In this document: positions 9,006 through 18,227 of the stretch, one piece after another
How the letters are laid out: each line of letters begins with the position of its first letter
How positions within the stretch are numbered: position 1 is the stretch's first letter
Origin: Cellulomonas sp. KH9
Lineage (GTDB): Bacteria > Actinomycetota > Actinomycetes > Actinomycetales > Cellulomonadaceae
Assembly (NCBI RefSeq): GCF_900114185.1
Contig: NZ_FOSE01000004.1
Span: forward strand, 389,519 to 453,518
Reading direction: 5' to 3'
Length of the DNA stretch: 64,000 bases
Translations under genes and position numbers: made by a program
The notes under the pieces: generated by a model
Seen by the model: the letters and a program-made list of their open reading frames with translations, nothing else
What the model was told of the DNA's origin: nothing
Databases searched by the model: none

Positions 9006-9932
9006 ATGGCCGCGATCAGCACCGGAGCCGCTCAGCGCGAGCTCCTGCGCGCTGATTTCGCGACCCATCTGCGGGCCCAGCGCGGGGTTTCGGCCCACAC
9101 CGTGCGGGCGTATCTCGGTGACGTGGACCATCTGCTGGACCACGCGGCACGTCATGGCGCGACCGATCTCGGCGACGTCGACATCGCGATCCTGCGGGGG
9201 TGGCTCGCCGCGATGGCGAACGCCGACCGCAGCCGCGCCACCCTCGCGCGGCGGGCTGCCGCGGCTCGGACCTTCTTCCGCTGGGCGGTCCACACCGGCC
9301 GCGTCGCCACCGACCCGACCCTGCGGCTCGGGACGGCGCGTGCCGCCGGCACCCTGCCCACCGTGCTCGCCGTCGAGCCGGTCACCCGCCTGCTCGACGC
9401 CGCACGGGACCGCGCCCTCGACGGCGACCCCGTGCACGTGCGGGACTGGGCGGCGGTCGAGCTGCTCTACGCGACCGGTGCCCGCGTCGGCGAGCTCTGC
9501 GGTGCGGACGTCGACGACCTCGACGCTGCCGAGCTGACGCTGCGCGTCGTGGGCAAGGGCGACAAGGAGCGCGTCGTCCCCTTCGGTCGGCCCGCGGCGC
9601 AGGCGGTCGACGCCTGGTTGCGCACGGGACGTCCGCGTCTGGCGCGCGACGGCTCACCGCCCGCGCTGCTCCTGGGCAGCCGCGGCGGCCGCATCGACCA
9701 GCGGCAGGTCCGCACGGTCGTGCACGACCTCGCCCGCGAGGTCGGGGTCGAGGACGTCGCGCCGCACGCGCTGCGCCACACCGCGGCCACCCACCTGCTC
9801 GAGGGCGGCTCCGACCTGCGGACGGTCCAGGAGATCCTCGGCCACGCCAGCCTGTCGACGACGCAGCGCTACACCCACGTCTCGGCGGAGCGCCTGCGCT
9901 CCGCCTTCCAGCTCGCCCATCCGCGGGCGTGA
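9006..9932 (+). CDS. xerC: Tyrosine recombinase XerC
   Basis: Site-specific recombinase that, with XerD, resolves chromosome dimers at dif; about 308 residues. The N-terminal SAM-like domain spans about 10-95. The catalytic set is visible: Arg in TGARVGELCG, Lys in VVGKGDKERVV, HxxR in PHALRHTAATHLL, His in LGHASLSTTQ, and Tyr in RYTHV. The ATG at 9006 has AGGGG 7 bases upstream; an in-frame ATG at 9000 would fit a leaderless transcript from CACCTT at 8988-8993. The dprA-xerC-whiG order shows it is the chromosomal Xer recombinase rather than a phage integrase. Confidence 0.94.
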   Translation: MAAISTGAAQRELLRADFATHLRAQRGVSAHTVRAYLGDVDHLLDHAARHGATDLGDVDIAILRGWLAAMANADRSRATLARRAAAARTFFRWAVHTGRVATDPTLRLGTARAAGTLPTVLAVEPVTRLLDAARDRALDGDPVHVRDWAAVELLYATGARVGELCGADVDDLDAAELTLRVVGKGDKERVVPFGRPAAQAVDAWLRTGRPRLARDGSPPALLLGSRGGRIDQRQVRTVVHDLAREVGVEDVAPHALRHTAATHLLEGGSDLRTVQEILGHASLSTTQRYTHVSAERLRSAFQLAHPRA

Positions 9933-10011
9933 TGCCGTGACGACCACCCGGGGCGCGGTGCCCTCCCTCCGCCCGACGACCAGCACCACCCGCAGAGAGA
10001 CGGAGCCGACG

Positions 10012-10944
10012 ATGACGGCCCTGCACGACGACCTCGCCGAGACGGGCGCCCCCGTCGCCCTGCGGGCGTACCGCCCGGGGACCGCCCCGGCCGGCGTGAT
10101 CCCCCAGCAGCGTCCGGCCGTCGAGGGTGCTGCGCCCTCCGGGCCGCCGACGGACACGACTCCCGTCGCGCCCGTCGAGGTGTCCGCGGTCGACGCGGCG
10201 TGGACGCGGTTCACCGCGACGCACTGCCCGGAGGCGCGCGAGGAGCTGATCCTCCACTACGTCCCGCTCGTCACGGCCGTCGCCGGGCGCATCGGCATGC
10301 GCCTGCCCTCGACCGTCGAGCACGCCGACCTCGTCTCCTACGGCGTCTTCGGGCTGATCGACGCGATCGAGAAGTACCGGACCGACCGTGCCGTGCGGTT
10401 CGAGTCGTACGCCTCCTCGCGGATCCGTGGCGCCATCATCGACGAGCTGCGCGCGATGGACTGGGTGCCCCGGTCGGTGCGGACCAAGGCGCGCGCCGTC
10501 GACCGCGCGTACGGCGAGCTCGAGGCCCTGCTGCACCGCGCGCCCACCGAGGCCGAGGTCGCGCAGCGGCTCGAGCTGCCCGTGGGGGAGCTGCGCGCCG
10601 TGTACTCGCAGCTGGCGTCCGTCAACATCGCCGCGCTCGACGAGATGCTCGCCGGCAGCGACGACCGGCCCGGTGCGGCCACGCTGGCGGACACGCTGGG
10701 CGACCGCCGTGCGGACGACCCCGCGGGCTCCGTCGAGGCGCAGGAGACCAAGTACCTGCTCTCGCGGGCCATCGAGTGCCTCGGCGAGCGTGAGCGCCTC
10801 GTCGTGGTCCTCTACTACTATGAGAGCATGACGCTCGCGGAGATCGGGCGCGTGCTCGGGGTGACGGAGTCACGCATCTCGCAGATCCACACCGCGGCGA
10901 TGGCCCGGCTGCGCACCCGCCTGCTGGACGCCGAGCGCGCCTGA
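10012..10944 (+). CDS. WhiG/FliA-type sigma factor
   Basis: Sigma-70 family factor of the FliA/WhiG group, about 310 residues. A low-complexity N-terminus of about 60 residues precedes region 2 (LHYVPLVTAVAGRIGMRLPS and DLVSYGVFGLIDAIEKYR). Region 3 contains RGAIIDELRAMDWVPRSVR, the hallmark of this group. Region 4 spans about 248-305 (TLAEIGRVLGVTESRISQIH). The location before an M23 gene and rpsB equals the whiG locus of Streptomyces. In motile genera such as Cellulomonas the factor is expected to drive flagellar genes, by inference. The ATG at 10012 has a nearby GGAG; a GTG at 9937 would add 25 poorly conserved residues. Confidence 0.9.
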   Translation: MTALHDDLAETGAPVALRAYRPGTAPAGVIPQQRPAVEGAAPSGPPTDTTPVAPVEVSAVDAAWTRFTATHCPEAREELILHYVPLVTAVAGRIGMRLPSTVEHADLVSYGVFGLIDAIEKYRTDRAVRFESYASSRIRGAIIDELRAMDWVPRSVRTKARAVDRAYGELEALLHRAPTEAEVAQRLELPVGELRAVYSQLASVNIAALDEMLAGSDDRPGAATLADTLGDRRADDPAGSVEAQETKYLLSRAIECLGERERLVVVLYYYESMTLAEIGRVLGVTESRISQIHTAAMARLRTRLLDAERA

Positions 10945-10967
10945 CCCCCCGTGGCGCTGCCGACCGC

Positions 10968-11759
10968 TCACCGCAGCGGGAGGAGCACCACCGGGCCGTG
11001 GCCCGGCAGCAGGTCCCAGGGGTCGACGTAGCGGTCACCGTCCCGGACGCCCCAGTGCAGCGCGGGCCCTCCCGGCGTGCCGCCGTGGGCGTCGCCCGCG
11101 AGCGTCCCCAGGGCCTGGCCCGCGTCGACACGGGCACCCTTCCCGACCTCCACCGCCAGGGGCTCGAGGCTGCTGCGCAGGCCGTCGTCGTGCAGGACCG
11201 TCACGACGCCACGGCCCGCGACGTCCCCCGCGAAGGTCACCGTGCCGGCGCGGGGGGCCCGGACCGTCGTCCCGGGTCCGGCCGCGACGTCGACGCCGCG
11301 GTGACCGGCCATCCACGGCTGCGGCGGCGGGTCGAAGGCGCGCACCAGCCGCGGTACGCCGTCCACCGGCGCCCGGTACCCGCCCACCTCCGCCTCCTCG
11401 GGATCCGCACGCGCCGGGACCGCGCTCACCCGGACGGCGGTGGGCGCGACGACGCCGCCCGTCAGGACGGGCGACCCGCGGTCGGCCCGCGCGGCGCTGA
11501 CGGGCGCCGTCGCGCGGGCACCCGCGACGCGAGCAGCCGGCGCATCGGCGAGGGGACGCCCGCCGGGCGCCGTCGCGACAGGGCCCGCGCCCGCGGAGAG
11601 TGCGACCACGGACCGGTCGACCGCGGGCAGGGCCACCACGACGAGGGCGCCCGCGACGAGGGCGAGCACGGACAGGGCGACGACGGACAGGGCGCGGCCG
11701 GGCAAGGCGACGGGACCGTGACGCAGGGCGGTCGCGGGCGGGCGGCAGGCTGAGGGCAC
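10968..11759 (-). CDS. M23 (LytM-like) peptidase family protein, possibly degenerate active site
   Basis: A 263-residue protein with an N-terminal membrane or signal segment (about 24-46), an Ala/Pro-rich linker, and a C-terminal M23/LytM domain (about 127-250). The H-x3-D zinc motif is present (HRGVDVAAG, His153 and Asp157), as is the GTVTFAGDVAGRGVVTV core. The final HxH motif reads ALH (Ala233-His235), so one canonical residue is absent. It therefore may bind peptidoglycan or have altered activity. A peptidase of this family commonly lies between whiG and rpsB in actinobacteria. The GTG at 11759 is the closest start that keeps the hydrophobic segment. Confidence 0.82.
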   Translation of the reverse strand: MPSACRPPATALRHGPVALPGRALSVVALSVLALVAGALVVVALPAVDRSVVALSAGAGPVATAPGGRPLADAPAARVAGARATAPVSAARADRGSPVLTGGVVAPTAVRVSAVPARADPEEAEVGGYRAPVDGVPRLVRAFDPPPQPWMAGHRGVDVAAGPGTTVRAPRAGTVTFAGDVAGRGVVTVLHDDGLRSSLEPLAVEVGKGARVDAGQALGTLAGDAHGGTPGGPALHWGVRDGDRYVDPWDLLPGHGPVVLLPLR

Positions 11760-12191
11760 CGGCCCAGGATGGGCGGCCGCCCGGCCCCGCCGCCCCCGGC
11801 GGTGCCGCGGCTGGGGACGAGGGTCCACGGCGCGGGAACGTGGTCGGCTCGGCGCGTGGGGGCAGGCGCGGCCGGTGCGTCGGGGAGGCCTCCGTCGGTG
11901 GGATAGACTTCTGCCACGACCGGCGTGTGCCGGTCGAATTCGCGTGCCACGACCTCGGTCGTCCACCTCCACGCCCGACGCCCGTCGAACCGCCCTGTGC
12001 GGGACCGGCGGCCGGACGGCGGGGACAGGACGGCAGGGTCTCGTCCGCAGCGGTCCGGGCCTCGTGCCCGGCGCGGACGGGGTGTGGCACCAGGGGCACG
12101 GCCGCCGGCCGTGCCGACAACCGAGATCGCGGGCCCGGGGGGTCCGCACACATGCGCGTGCACCTCGCGGTGCATGCCGGAAGGACGTGCC
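11760..12191. other. 432-bp intergenic region between the M23 gene and rpsB
   Basis: This divergent gap holds a -10-like TAGACT at 11904-11909 and an 8-bp perfect hairpin at 11917-11936, both oriented for rpsB. The remaining 250 bases before rpsB would be an unusually long leader for the S2-EF-Ts mRNA. No convincing small gene was found. The purine-rich GGAAGGA just before 12192 is the rpsB ribosome-binding site. Confidence 0.6.
11904..11936 (+). promoter_or_regulatory. Putative rpsB promoter -10 and start-proximal hairpin
   Basis: TAGACT (11904-11909) is followed by CGACCGGC, a GTGT loop and GCCGGTCG (11917-11936). That hairpin would sit at the very 5' end of the transcript. It could stabilise the long rpsB leader or be part of S2 autoregulation. 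Confidence 0.45.
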
Positions 12192-13193
12192 ATGGCCGTC
12201 GTGACCATGCGCCAGCTGCTCGAGAGCGGTGTCCACTTCGGGCACCAGACCCGCCGCTGGAACCCCAAGATGAAGCGCTTCATCTTCACCGAGCGCAACG
12301 GCATCTACATCGTCGACCTGCAGCAGTCGCTGTCCTACATCGACCGCGCGTACGAGTTCGTCTCCCAGACGGTCGCGCACGGCGGCTCGATCCTCTTCGT
12401 GGGGACGAAGAAGCAGGCGCAGGAGCCCGTCGCCGAGCAGGCCGCCCGTGTCGGCATGCCCTACGTCAACCAGCGCTGGCTCGGTGGCATGCTCACCAAC
12501 TTCACCACGGTGCACAAGCGCCTGCAGCGCCTCAAGGAGCTCGAGCAGATCGACTTCGACGACGTCGCGGCCTCGGGCCTGACGAAGAAGGAGCTGCTCG
12601 TCCTCCGTCGCGAGAAGGACAAGCTCACCAAGACGCTCGGCGGCATCCGTGACATGGCCAAGGTCCCCTCGGCCGTGTGGATCGTCGACACGAACAAGGA
12701 GCACCTCGCGGTCGACGAGGCGCGCAAGCTGGGCATCCCGGTCGTCGCGATCCTCGACACCAACTGCGACCCCGACGTCGTCGACTACCCGATCCCGGGC
12801 AACGACGACGCCATCCGCGCCGTCCAGCTGCTGACCCGCGTGATCGCCGACGCGGTCGCCGACGGCACGCTCAAGCGGCACTCCGGTGGCGCCGCGGCCA
12901 GCCAGGCGGGCGAGCCCGCCGCCGAGCCGCTCGCCGAGTGGGAGCGGGAGCTCCTGGCGGGTGCCGAGGCCGGCCTGCAGGACCCGGCGCTGGCGCCGGC
13001 TGCGGTCGACGCCGCCGCCGCGCAGGCGGGCGACCCGCAGGCCGCCCCGGGTGAGGCGACGCCGGACGAGTCGGCCGTCGCTCCCGGTCAGGACGCCGCG
13101 CCCGCCGTCGAGGCCGCTGCCGCGGCCGAGGCGCGCGAGGAGGCCACGGTCGAGGGCACCGAGCCCGCCGCCGAGGGCACCGAGCAGGCCTGA
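12192..13193 (+). CDS. rpsB: 30S ribosomal protein S2
   Basis: Ribosomal protein S2, needed for S1 docking and 30S assembly; 333 residues. [30 protein letters not shown] and [19 protein letters not shown] are diagnostic. The conserved protein ends near residue 230. The last 100 residues form an acidic Ala/Glu/Gly/Pro-rich tail that is longer than in most actinobacterial S2 proteins. The ATG at 12192 has GGAAGGA upstream. A 14-bp hairpin separates it from tsf. Confidence 0.98.
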   Translation: MAVVTMRQLLESGVHFGHQTRRWNPKMKRFIFTERNGIYIVDLQQSLSYIDRAYEFVSQTVAHGGSILFVGTKKQAQEPVAEQAARVGMPYVNQRWLGGMLTNFTTVHKRLQRLKELEQIDFDDVAASGLTKKELLVLRREKDKLTKTLGGIRDMAKVPSAVWIVDTNKEHLAVDEARKLGIPVVAILDTNCDPDVVDYPIPGNDDAIRAVQLLTRVIADAVADGTLKRHSGGAAASQAGEPAAEPLAEWERELLAGAEAGLQDPALAPAAVDAAAAQAGDPQAAPGEATPDESAVAPGQDAAPAVEAAAAAEAREEATVEGTEPAAEGTEQA

Positions 13194-13226
13194 CGCCAGC
13201 GCCCCCGGGCGCCCGGTACGACCCCA

Positions 13227-13258
13227 CGGGTGCGGCGCGGACCACCGCGCCGCACCCG
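13227..13258 (+). terminator. Hairpin between rpsB and tsf
   Basis: A 14-bp perfect stem (13227-13240 with 13245-13258) closes an ACCA loop, 50 bases before the tsf ATG. Since rpsB and tsf are usually cotranscribed, it is more likely an attenuator or processing site that lowers tsf relative to rpsB than a full terminator. Confidence 0.55.
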
Positions 13259-13307
13259 GCATGCCGAGGACGTCGGCATGACGAGAACTCGAGGACGGAC
13301 GGAACTG

Positions 13308-14153
13308 ATGGCGAACTACTCGCTGGCAGACATCAAGGCCCTGCGCGAGCGCACCGGTGCGGGCATGCTCGACGTGAAGAAGGCCCTCGAGGAGGCCGAC
13401 GGCGACGCCGACAAGGCCCTCGAGATCATCCGCGTGAAGGGCCTCAAGGGCGTCGGCAAGCGCGAGGGCCGCGCCGCCTCCGACGGCCTTGTCGCCGCGC
13501 ACGTCGGCCCGACGGCCGACGGCGAGGGCCAGGTGGGCGTGCTCGTCGAGGTCAACTCCGAGACGGACTTCGTCGCCAAGAACCAGACCTTCATCTCGCT
13601 GGCCGACCGCGTGCTCGCCGCCGCGGTCGCCTCGGGTGCCGGTGACGCGGACGCGCTGCTCGCGGCCGAGTCCGACGGCACGCCCGTGCAGACGGTCGTC
13701 GACGAGACGGCCGCCACGCTCGGCGAGAAGATCGTCGTGCGGCGCGTCGCGCGTCTCGCCGGCGAGCACGTCGAGGTCTACCTCCACAAGGTCAACAAGG
13801 ACCTGCCCCCGCAGGTCGGCGTCCTCGTGGCCACGGACGCGGCCGGTGCCGCGGTCGCGCGCGACATCGCGACCCACGTCGCGGCGTTCTCGCCGACGTA
13901 CCTGACGCGTGACGAGGTCCCCGCGGACGTCGTGGAGAACGAGCGCCGCATCGCCGAGGAGACGGCGCGCAACGAGGGCAAGCCCGAGGGTGCGCTCCCG
14001 AAGATCGTCGAGGGTCGCCTCAACGGGTTCTTCAAGGAGTCCGTCCTGGTGGACCAGGCGTTCGCCAAGGACAACAAGAAGTCGGTCGGCCAGGTCCTCG
14101 CGGAGGCCGGCGGCACGGTGACGGGCTTCGTCCGCTACCGCGTGGGCGCCTGA
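13308..14153 (+). CDS. tsf: Elongation factor Ts
   Basis: Nucleotide exchange factor for EF-Tu; 281 residues. The UBA-like N-terminus [20 protein letters not shown] with [16 protein letters not shown], and the core motif [13 protein letters not shown], identify it. The dimerisation domain occupies about 145-260, and the end [20 protein letters not shown] is typical. It is followed by a 15-bp perfect hairpin at 14169-14202. Confidence 0.98.
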   Translation: MANYSLADIKALRERTGAGMLDVKKALEEADGDADKALEIIRVKGLKGVGKREGRAASDGLVAAHVGPTADGEGQVGVLVEVNSETDFVAKNQTFISLADRVLAAAVASGAGDADALLAAESDGTPVQTVVDETAATLGEKIVVRRVARLAGEHVEVYLHKVNKDLPPQVGVLVATDAAGAAVARDIATHVAAFSPTYLTRDEVPADVVENERRIAEETARNEGKPEGALPKIVEGRLNGFFKESVLVDQAFAKDNKKSVGQVLAEAGGTVTGFVRYRVGA

Positions 14154-14168
14154 GCGACACGATGACGA

Positions 14169-14202
14169 CGGTGGCCCCGGCCCGCGTGGGCCGGGGCCAC
14201 CG
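14169..14202 (+). terminator. Terminator-like hairpin after tsf
   Basis: A 15-bp perfect stem (14169-14183 with 14188-14202) with a GCGT loop, starting 16 bases after the tsf stop. No T-run follows. Confidence 0.65.
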
Positions 14203-14289
14203 CCGCACCGGGTGCCCGCGGTCCGCCGGGCGACCCGCACCGACCCAGCGGGCACGCGCCACGCGGCGCACGAGCGAGGTGGAGGACAC

Positions 14290-15045
14290 GTGAGCCAGCA
14301 GCCGTCGTCGCAGGAGCAGCACCGGAACGGGTCCGGGGACGCACGCCGCGTCCTGCTCAAGCTCTCGGGTGAGAGCTTCGGTGGTGGCTCCATCGGCCTG
14401 GCCGTGCCCGTCGTGCGCCGGATCGCCGGCGAGATCGCCGCCGCCGTGCGCAGCGGCGTGCAGGTCGCGATCGTCGTGGGCGGGGGCAACTTCTTCCGCG
14501 GCGCCGAGCTGCAGGTCAGCGGGATGGACCGGGCGCGTGCCGACTACATGGGCATGCTCGGCACCGTGATGAACTGCCTCGCCCTGCAGGACTTCCTCGA
14601 GCAGGCGGGCGTGAGCACCCGCGTGCAGACCGCCATCACGATGGGCCAGGTCGCCGAGCCGTACATCCCGCTGCGCGCGATCCGGCACCTCGAGAAGGGG
14701 CGCGTCGTGATCTTCGGCGCCGGCGCGGGGATGCCCTACTTCTCCACCGACACCGTGGCGGTGCAGCGCGCGCTCGAGACGCACTGCCAGGAGGTCCTCA
14801 TGGGCAAGAACGGTGTCGACGGCGTCTACACGGCGGACCCCCGGCGAGACCCCGACGCGCGCAAGCTGGACCACCTGACCTACACCGAGGCCATCGTGGG
14901 CGAGCTCGGTGTCATGGACACGTCGGCGCTCAGCCTCTGCCGTGACAACGACGTGCCCATGCGGGTCTTCGGCCTCGAGGCCGAGGGCAACGTCACGCGC
15001 GCCCTCGAGGGTGAGAAGATCGGGACGCTCATCACTGCGAGCTGA
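14290..15045 (+). CDS. pyrH: UMP kinase
   Basis: Phosphorylates UMP to UDP in pyrimidine synthesis; 251 residues, hexameric amino acid kinase fold. [14 protein letters not shown] starts the fold, [13 protein letters not shown] forms the phosphate-binding loop, and [20 protein letters not shown] and [13 protein letters not shown] are family motifs. About 18 extra hydrophilic N-terminal residues precede the core. The GTG at 14290 has GGAGG just upstream. It is followed by frr, the standard pyrH-frr-cdsA order. Confidence 0.98.
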   Translation: MSQQPSSQEQHRNGSGDARRVLLKLSGESFGGGSIGLAVPVVRRIAGEIAAAVRSGVQVAIVVGGGNFFRGAELQVSGMDRARADYMGMLGTVMNCLALQDFLEQAGVSTRVQTAITMGQVAEPYIPLRAIRHLEKGRVVIFGAGAGMPYFSTDTVAVQRALETHCQEVLMGKNGVDGVYTADPRRDPDARKLDHLTYTEAIVGELGVMDTSALSLCRDNDVPMRVFGLEAEGNVTRALEGEKIGTLITAS

Positions 15046-15111
15046 GCACGACGACGGCGCCGCGCGGCGCCTGCAGGCCCAGGTCCGCACGACACAGACG
15101 AAGGAGCACCG

Positions 15112-15669
15112 GTGATCGACGACACACTCCTCGAGGCCGAGGAGAAGATGGACAAGGCCGTGGAGGTCGCGAAGGAGGACTTCGCCGCCATCCGCACCGG
15201 TCGGGCGAACGCCGCGATGTTCGCGAAGGTGTTCGTCGACTACTACGGCTCGCCGACGCCGCTGCAGCAGCTCGCGTCGTTCAACGTCGTCGAGGCGCGC
15301 ACCATCCTCGTCTCGCCGTTCGACAAGTCGTCGATGACGGCGATCGAGAAGGCGCTGCGCGACTCCGACCTCGGCGTGAACCCGACGAACGACGGCAACG
15401 TCGTGCGTGTGGTGCTGCCCGCGCTGACGGCCGAGCGTCGCAAGGACTTCGTCAAGCTCGCCAAGTCCAAGGCCGAGGACGCGCGCATCTCGGTGCGGTC
15501 GATCCGTCGTCGTGCCAAGGAGGAGCTCGACCGCATCGCGAAGGACGGCGAGGCGGGCGAGGACGAGGTGGGGCGTGCCGAGAAGGAGCTCGAGGCGCTG
15601 ACCAAGAAGCACGTCGAGCTCGTCGACCAGCTGCTCGCCTCCAAGGAGAGCGAGCTGCTCGAGGTCTGA
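15112..15669 (+). CDS. frr: Ribosome recycling factor
   Basis: Releases ribosomes from mRNA after termination together with EF-G; 185 residues, normal length. [20 protein letters not shown] with GRANAAMF and the central [26 protein letters not shown] and [14 protein letters not shown] are unmistakable. The GTG at 15112 has AAGGAG 6 bases upstream. The cdsA ATG overlaps its stop codon (TGATG). Confidence 0.98.
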   Translation: MIDDTLLEAEEKMDKAVEVAKEDFAAIRTGRANAAMFAKVFVDYYGSPTPLQQLASFNVVEARTILVSPFDKSSMTAIEKALRDSDLGVNPTNDGNVVRVVLPALTAERRKDFVKLAKSKAEDARISVRSIRRRAKEELDRIAKDGEAGEDEVGRAEKELEALTKKHVELVDQLLASKESELLEV

Positions 15670-16511
15670 TGACGCAGCTCGCCGCTCCTCGCACCACCCG
15701 CGCCGGTCGGAACCTCCCGGCGGCGGTGACGGTCGCCGTGGTCCTGCTCGGCGCCGTCGGGGCCTCCCTGTTCATCCGCAAGGACGCGTTCGCGGTCTTC
15801 GCCGTGCTCGCCGTGTCCGCCGCGATGTGGGAGCTGGCACAGGCGTTCGCGCGGCGCTCGATCCACCTGCCGCTGGTCCCGCTGATCGTCGGCGCCGCCG
15901 GCATCCTCGTCTCGGCGTACGTCGCCGGACCGGAGGCCCTGTTCGTGGCCTTCCTGCTGACCGTCGGCGGTGCCGTGGTCTGGCGCGTCCTCGACGGCAG
16001 CGGGGAGGCGGCCCTGCGGGACGCGTCCGCTGCGACGTTCGCCGCCGCGTACCTGCCGTTCCTCGGCGGGTTCGTCATGCTCATGCTCGCCGAGCCCGAC
16101 GGGCCGGCGCGGGTCGCGCTGTTCATCCTGCTGGCCGTCGCGTGCGACACCGGCGGCTACGTGGTCGGCACGCTCCTGGGCCGCCACCCGCTGGCACCCT
16201 CCGTCAGCCCCAAGAAGTCGTGGGAGGGCCTGTTCGGCTCGCTCGTCCTGACGAGCGTCGTGGGTGTCGTCGGCATCCAGACCGTGTTCCACGGCGAGCC
16301 GCTGGTCGGCGCGATCCTGGGCGTCGGGGTCGTCGTGAGCGCGACGCTCGGCGACCTGGCCGAGTCGATGATCAAGCGCGACCTCGAGCTCAAGGACATG
16401 GGCCGGCTGCTGCCGGGCCACGGCGGCGTGCTCGACCGGCTCGACTCCCTCCTGCTCACCGCCCCGACCGTGTGGGTGCTGCTCACGTACCTGCAGCCCC
16501 CGGCCGGGTGA
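15669..16511 (+). CDS. cdsA: Phosphatidate cytidylyltransferase
   Basis: Makes CDP-diacylglycerol from phosphatidate and CTP, the branch point of phospholipid synthesis; 280 residues, integral membrane. About seven or eight hydrophobic segments are visible from residue 18 onward. The [14 protein letters not shown] motif and the C-terminal [19 protein letters not shown] signature are those of CdsA. Start overlap with frr suggests coupled translation. Confidence 0.96.
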   Translation: MTQLAAPRTTRAGRNLPAAVTVAVVLLGAVGASLFIRKDAFAVFAVLAVSAAMWELAQAFARRSIHLPLVPLIVGAAGILVSAYVAGPEALFVAFLLTVGGAVVWRVLDGSGEAALRDASAATFAAAYLPFLGGFVMLMLAEPDGPARVALFILLAVACDTGGYVVGTLLGRHPLAPSVSPKKSWEGLFGSLVLTSVVGVVGIQTVFHGEPLVGAILGVGVVVSATLGDLAESMIKRDLELKDMGRLLPGHGGVLDRLDSLLLTAPTVWVLLTYLQPPAG

Positions 16512-16545
16512 CCGCACCGCCCACCCCTGGAAGGAGGCGCCGACC

Positions 16546-17676
16546 GTGAACGCCACCCCCGTGCGCCTGCAGCTCACCGCCCCGACCCGGGGCGCGCGCG
16601 GCAAGCCCCCGCGCCACTTCGTCGACCTCACGCCCGAGGAGCGGGTCGCCGCCGTCACCACGCTCGGTGAGAAGCCGTTCCGCGCCAAGCAGCTCGCGAC
16701 GCACTACTTCACGCACCTGACGGCCGACGCCGACGCGATGACGGACCTGCCGAAGGCGTCCCGCGACGCGCTCGTCGAGGACCTGTTCCCGCAGCTGCTC
16801 ACCACCAGCCGCACCCTGACCGCCGACCACGGCACGACCGTGAAGACGCTGTACCACCTGTTCGACGGCGCCAAGGTCGAGTCGGTGCTCATGCGGTACG
16901 CCAGCCGCACGACGCTGTGCGTGTCGTCGCAGGCCGGGTGCGGCCTGGCGTGCTCGTTCTGCGCGACCGGGAAGATGGGCCTGCTGCGCAACCTGTCGAC
17001 CGCGGAGATCGTCGAGCAGGTGCGCGAGGCCGCCCGCGCGCTGGCTGCCGGTGAGGTGGCCGGCGGTGCCACCCGGCTGAGCAACGTGGTCTTCATGGGC
17101 ATGGGCGAGCCGCTGGCGAACTACAAGGCGGTCATGGCGACCGTGCGCACGCTGGTCGCGCCCGCGCCGGACGGCCTGGGCATGTCGGCACGCAACGTGA
17201 CGGTCTCCACGGTGGGACTGGTGCCCGCCATGGACCGGCTCGCCGGCGAGGGGATCCCCGTGACGCTTGCGCTGTCGCTGCACGCCCCGGACGACGAGCT
17301 GCGCAGCGAGCTGGTGCCGGTCAACACCCGGTGGAGCGTGGACGAGGCGCTGGACTCCGCCCGGCGGTACTTCGACGTCACGGGGCGGCGCGTCTCGATC
17401 GAGTACGCCCTGATCCGCGACGTCAACGACCACGCGTGGCGGGCCGACCTGCTGGGCGAGAAGCTGCTCGCCCGCGGCGGGTCCGGCTGGGTCCACTGCA
17501 ACCCCATCCCGCTCAACCCGACACCCGGTTCGCGCTGGACGGCGAGCGATCCCGAGGTCGAGCGCGAGTTCGTGGCACGCTTGCGGGCGCACGGGATCCC
17601 CACGACCATCCGGGACACCCGCGGCAGCGACATCGACGGTGCGTGCGGCCAGCTCGCCGCGGAGGAGGACGAGTGA
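16546..17676 (+). CDS. rlmN: Dual-specificity RNA methyltransferase RlmN
   Basis: Radical SAM enzyme that methylates C2 of A2503 in 23S rRNA and A37 in some tRNAs; 376 residues. The CxxxCxxC cluster motif is [15 protein letters not shown] (about residue 130). [12 protein letters not shown] and the C-terminal methyl-accepting Cys in [10 protein letters not shown] are present. The GTG at 16546 has AAGGAGG 8 bases upstream. The next gene begins with a GTGA overlap. Confidence 0.97.
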   Translation: MNATPVRLQLTAPTRGARGKPPRHFVDLTPEERVAAVTTLGEKPFRAKQLATHYFTHLTADADAMTDLPKASRDALVEDLFPQLLTTSRTLTADHGTTVKTLYHLFDGAKVESVLMRYASRTTLCVSSQAGCGLACSFCATGKMGLLRNLSTAEIVEQVREAARALAAGEVAGGATRLSNVVFMGMGEPLANYKAVMATVRTLVAPAPDGLGMSARNVTVSTVGLVPAMDRLAGEGIPVTLALSLHAPDDELRSELVPVNTRWSVDEALDSARRYFDVTGRRVSIEYALIRDVNDHAWRADLLGEKLLARGGSGWVHCNPIPLNPTPGSRWTASDPEVEREFVARLRAHGIPTTIRDTRGSDIDGACGQLAAEEDE

Positions 17677-18227
17677 GCGACGGGATGTTCCGCACCGTCT
17701 CCGGCCTGCGTCGGGGCTACGACCCGGACGAGGTCGACGAGTTCTTCTCGCACGCGCGCTCGGTGTACGAGCAGGGCCCCCCGACGGCGCTGTCCGGCGC
17801 GGACGTCCGCGACGTCGCCTTCGACCTCGTGCGAGGCGGGTACGTGACCGCGGCCGTGGACGCGGCGCTCGACCGTCTCGAGGCGGCGTTCGTGGCGCGG
17901 CACCGCGCGCAGTTCGTCGCCGAGCGGGGCCAGGAGGCCTGGATGGCGCACCTCGGCGCGCAGGCCCGCACCCTGTACGGGCGGCTCGGTCGCCCGGACG
18001 GCGACCGCTTCGCGCCGCCCGAGGGCCGCAAGCCGGGCTACGAGCCGGCGGACGTCGACGAGCTGTGCCACCGACTGGTCGCCTACTTCGACACCGGGGC
18101 GCCGCTCACGGCCGCCGAGGTGCGCGCGACGACGTTCCGGCGCCGCAACGGGCGCAACGGCTACGCGGAGGGGCCCGTCGACGCGTTCGTGGCGCGTGCG
18201 GTCGAGGTCCTTCTCGGCGTCGAGTGA
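17673..18227 (+). CDS. DivIVA domain repeat protein (two DivIVA-like units)
   Basis: A 184-residue protein made of two DivIVA-type N-terminal units. Unit 1 has [11 protein letters not shown] (15-25), a conserved Phe at 50 and GYVTAAVD (56-63). Unit 2 has [11 protein letters not shown] (122-132), Phe155 and GYAEGPVD (163-170). No long coiled coil of the kind that lets DivIVA/Wag31 oligomerise follows either unit. The function is unknown; a role at curved membrane or the cell pole would be inference. It overlaps rlmN upstream and dxr downstream by GTGA, so it belongs to the same transcript. Confidence 0.8.
   Translation: MSDGMFRTVSGLRRGYDPDEVDEFFSHARSVYEQGPPTALSGADVRDVAFDLVRGGYVTAAVDAALDRLEAAFVARHRAQFVAERGQEAWMAHLGAQARTLYGRLGRPDGDRFAPPEGRKPGYEPADVDELCHRLVAYFDTGAPLTAAEVRATTFRRRNGRNGYAEGPVDAFVARAVEVLLGVE

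Noticed and set aside
9006..9932. Phage or integrative-element integrase
   Set aside because: The tyrosine recombinase lies in the conserved dprA-xerC-whiG order with no attachment site, tRNA or phage genes nearby, so it is chromosomal XerC.
9937..10011. Upstream GTG start for the sigma factor
   Set aside because: It would add 25 low-complexity residues without a ribosome-binding site; the ATG at 10012 has GGAG at suitable distance. It is not excluded.
10968..14489. A continuous minus-strand open frame of over 1100 codons across rpsB and tsf
   Set aside because: Only its C-terminal 263 codons (10968-11759) encode a recognisable protein. The rest is antisense to rpsB and tsf and arises from high GC content.
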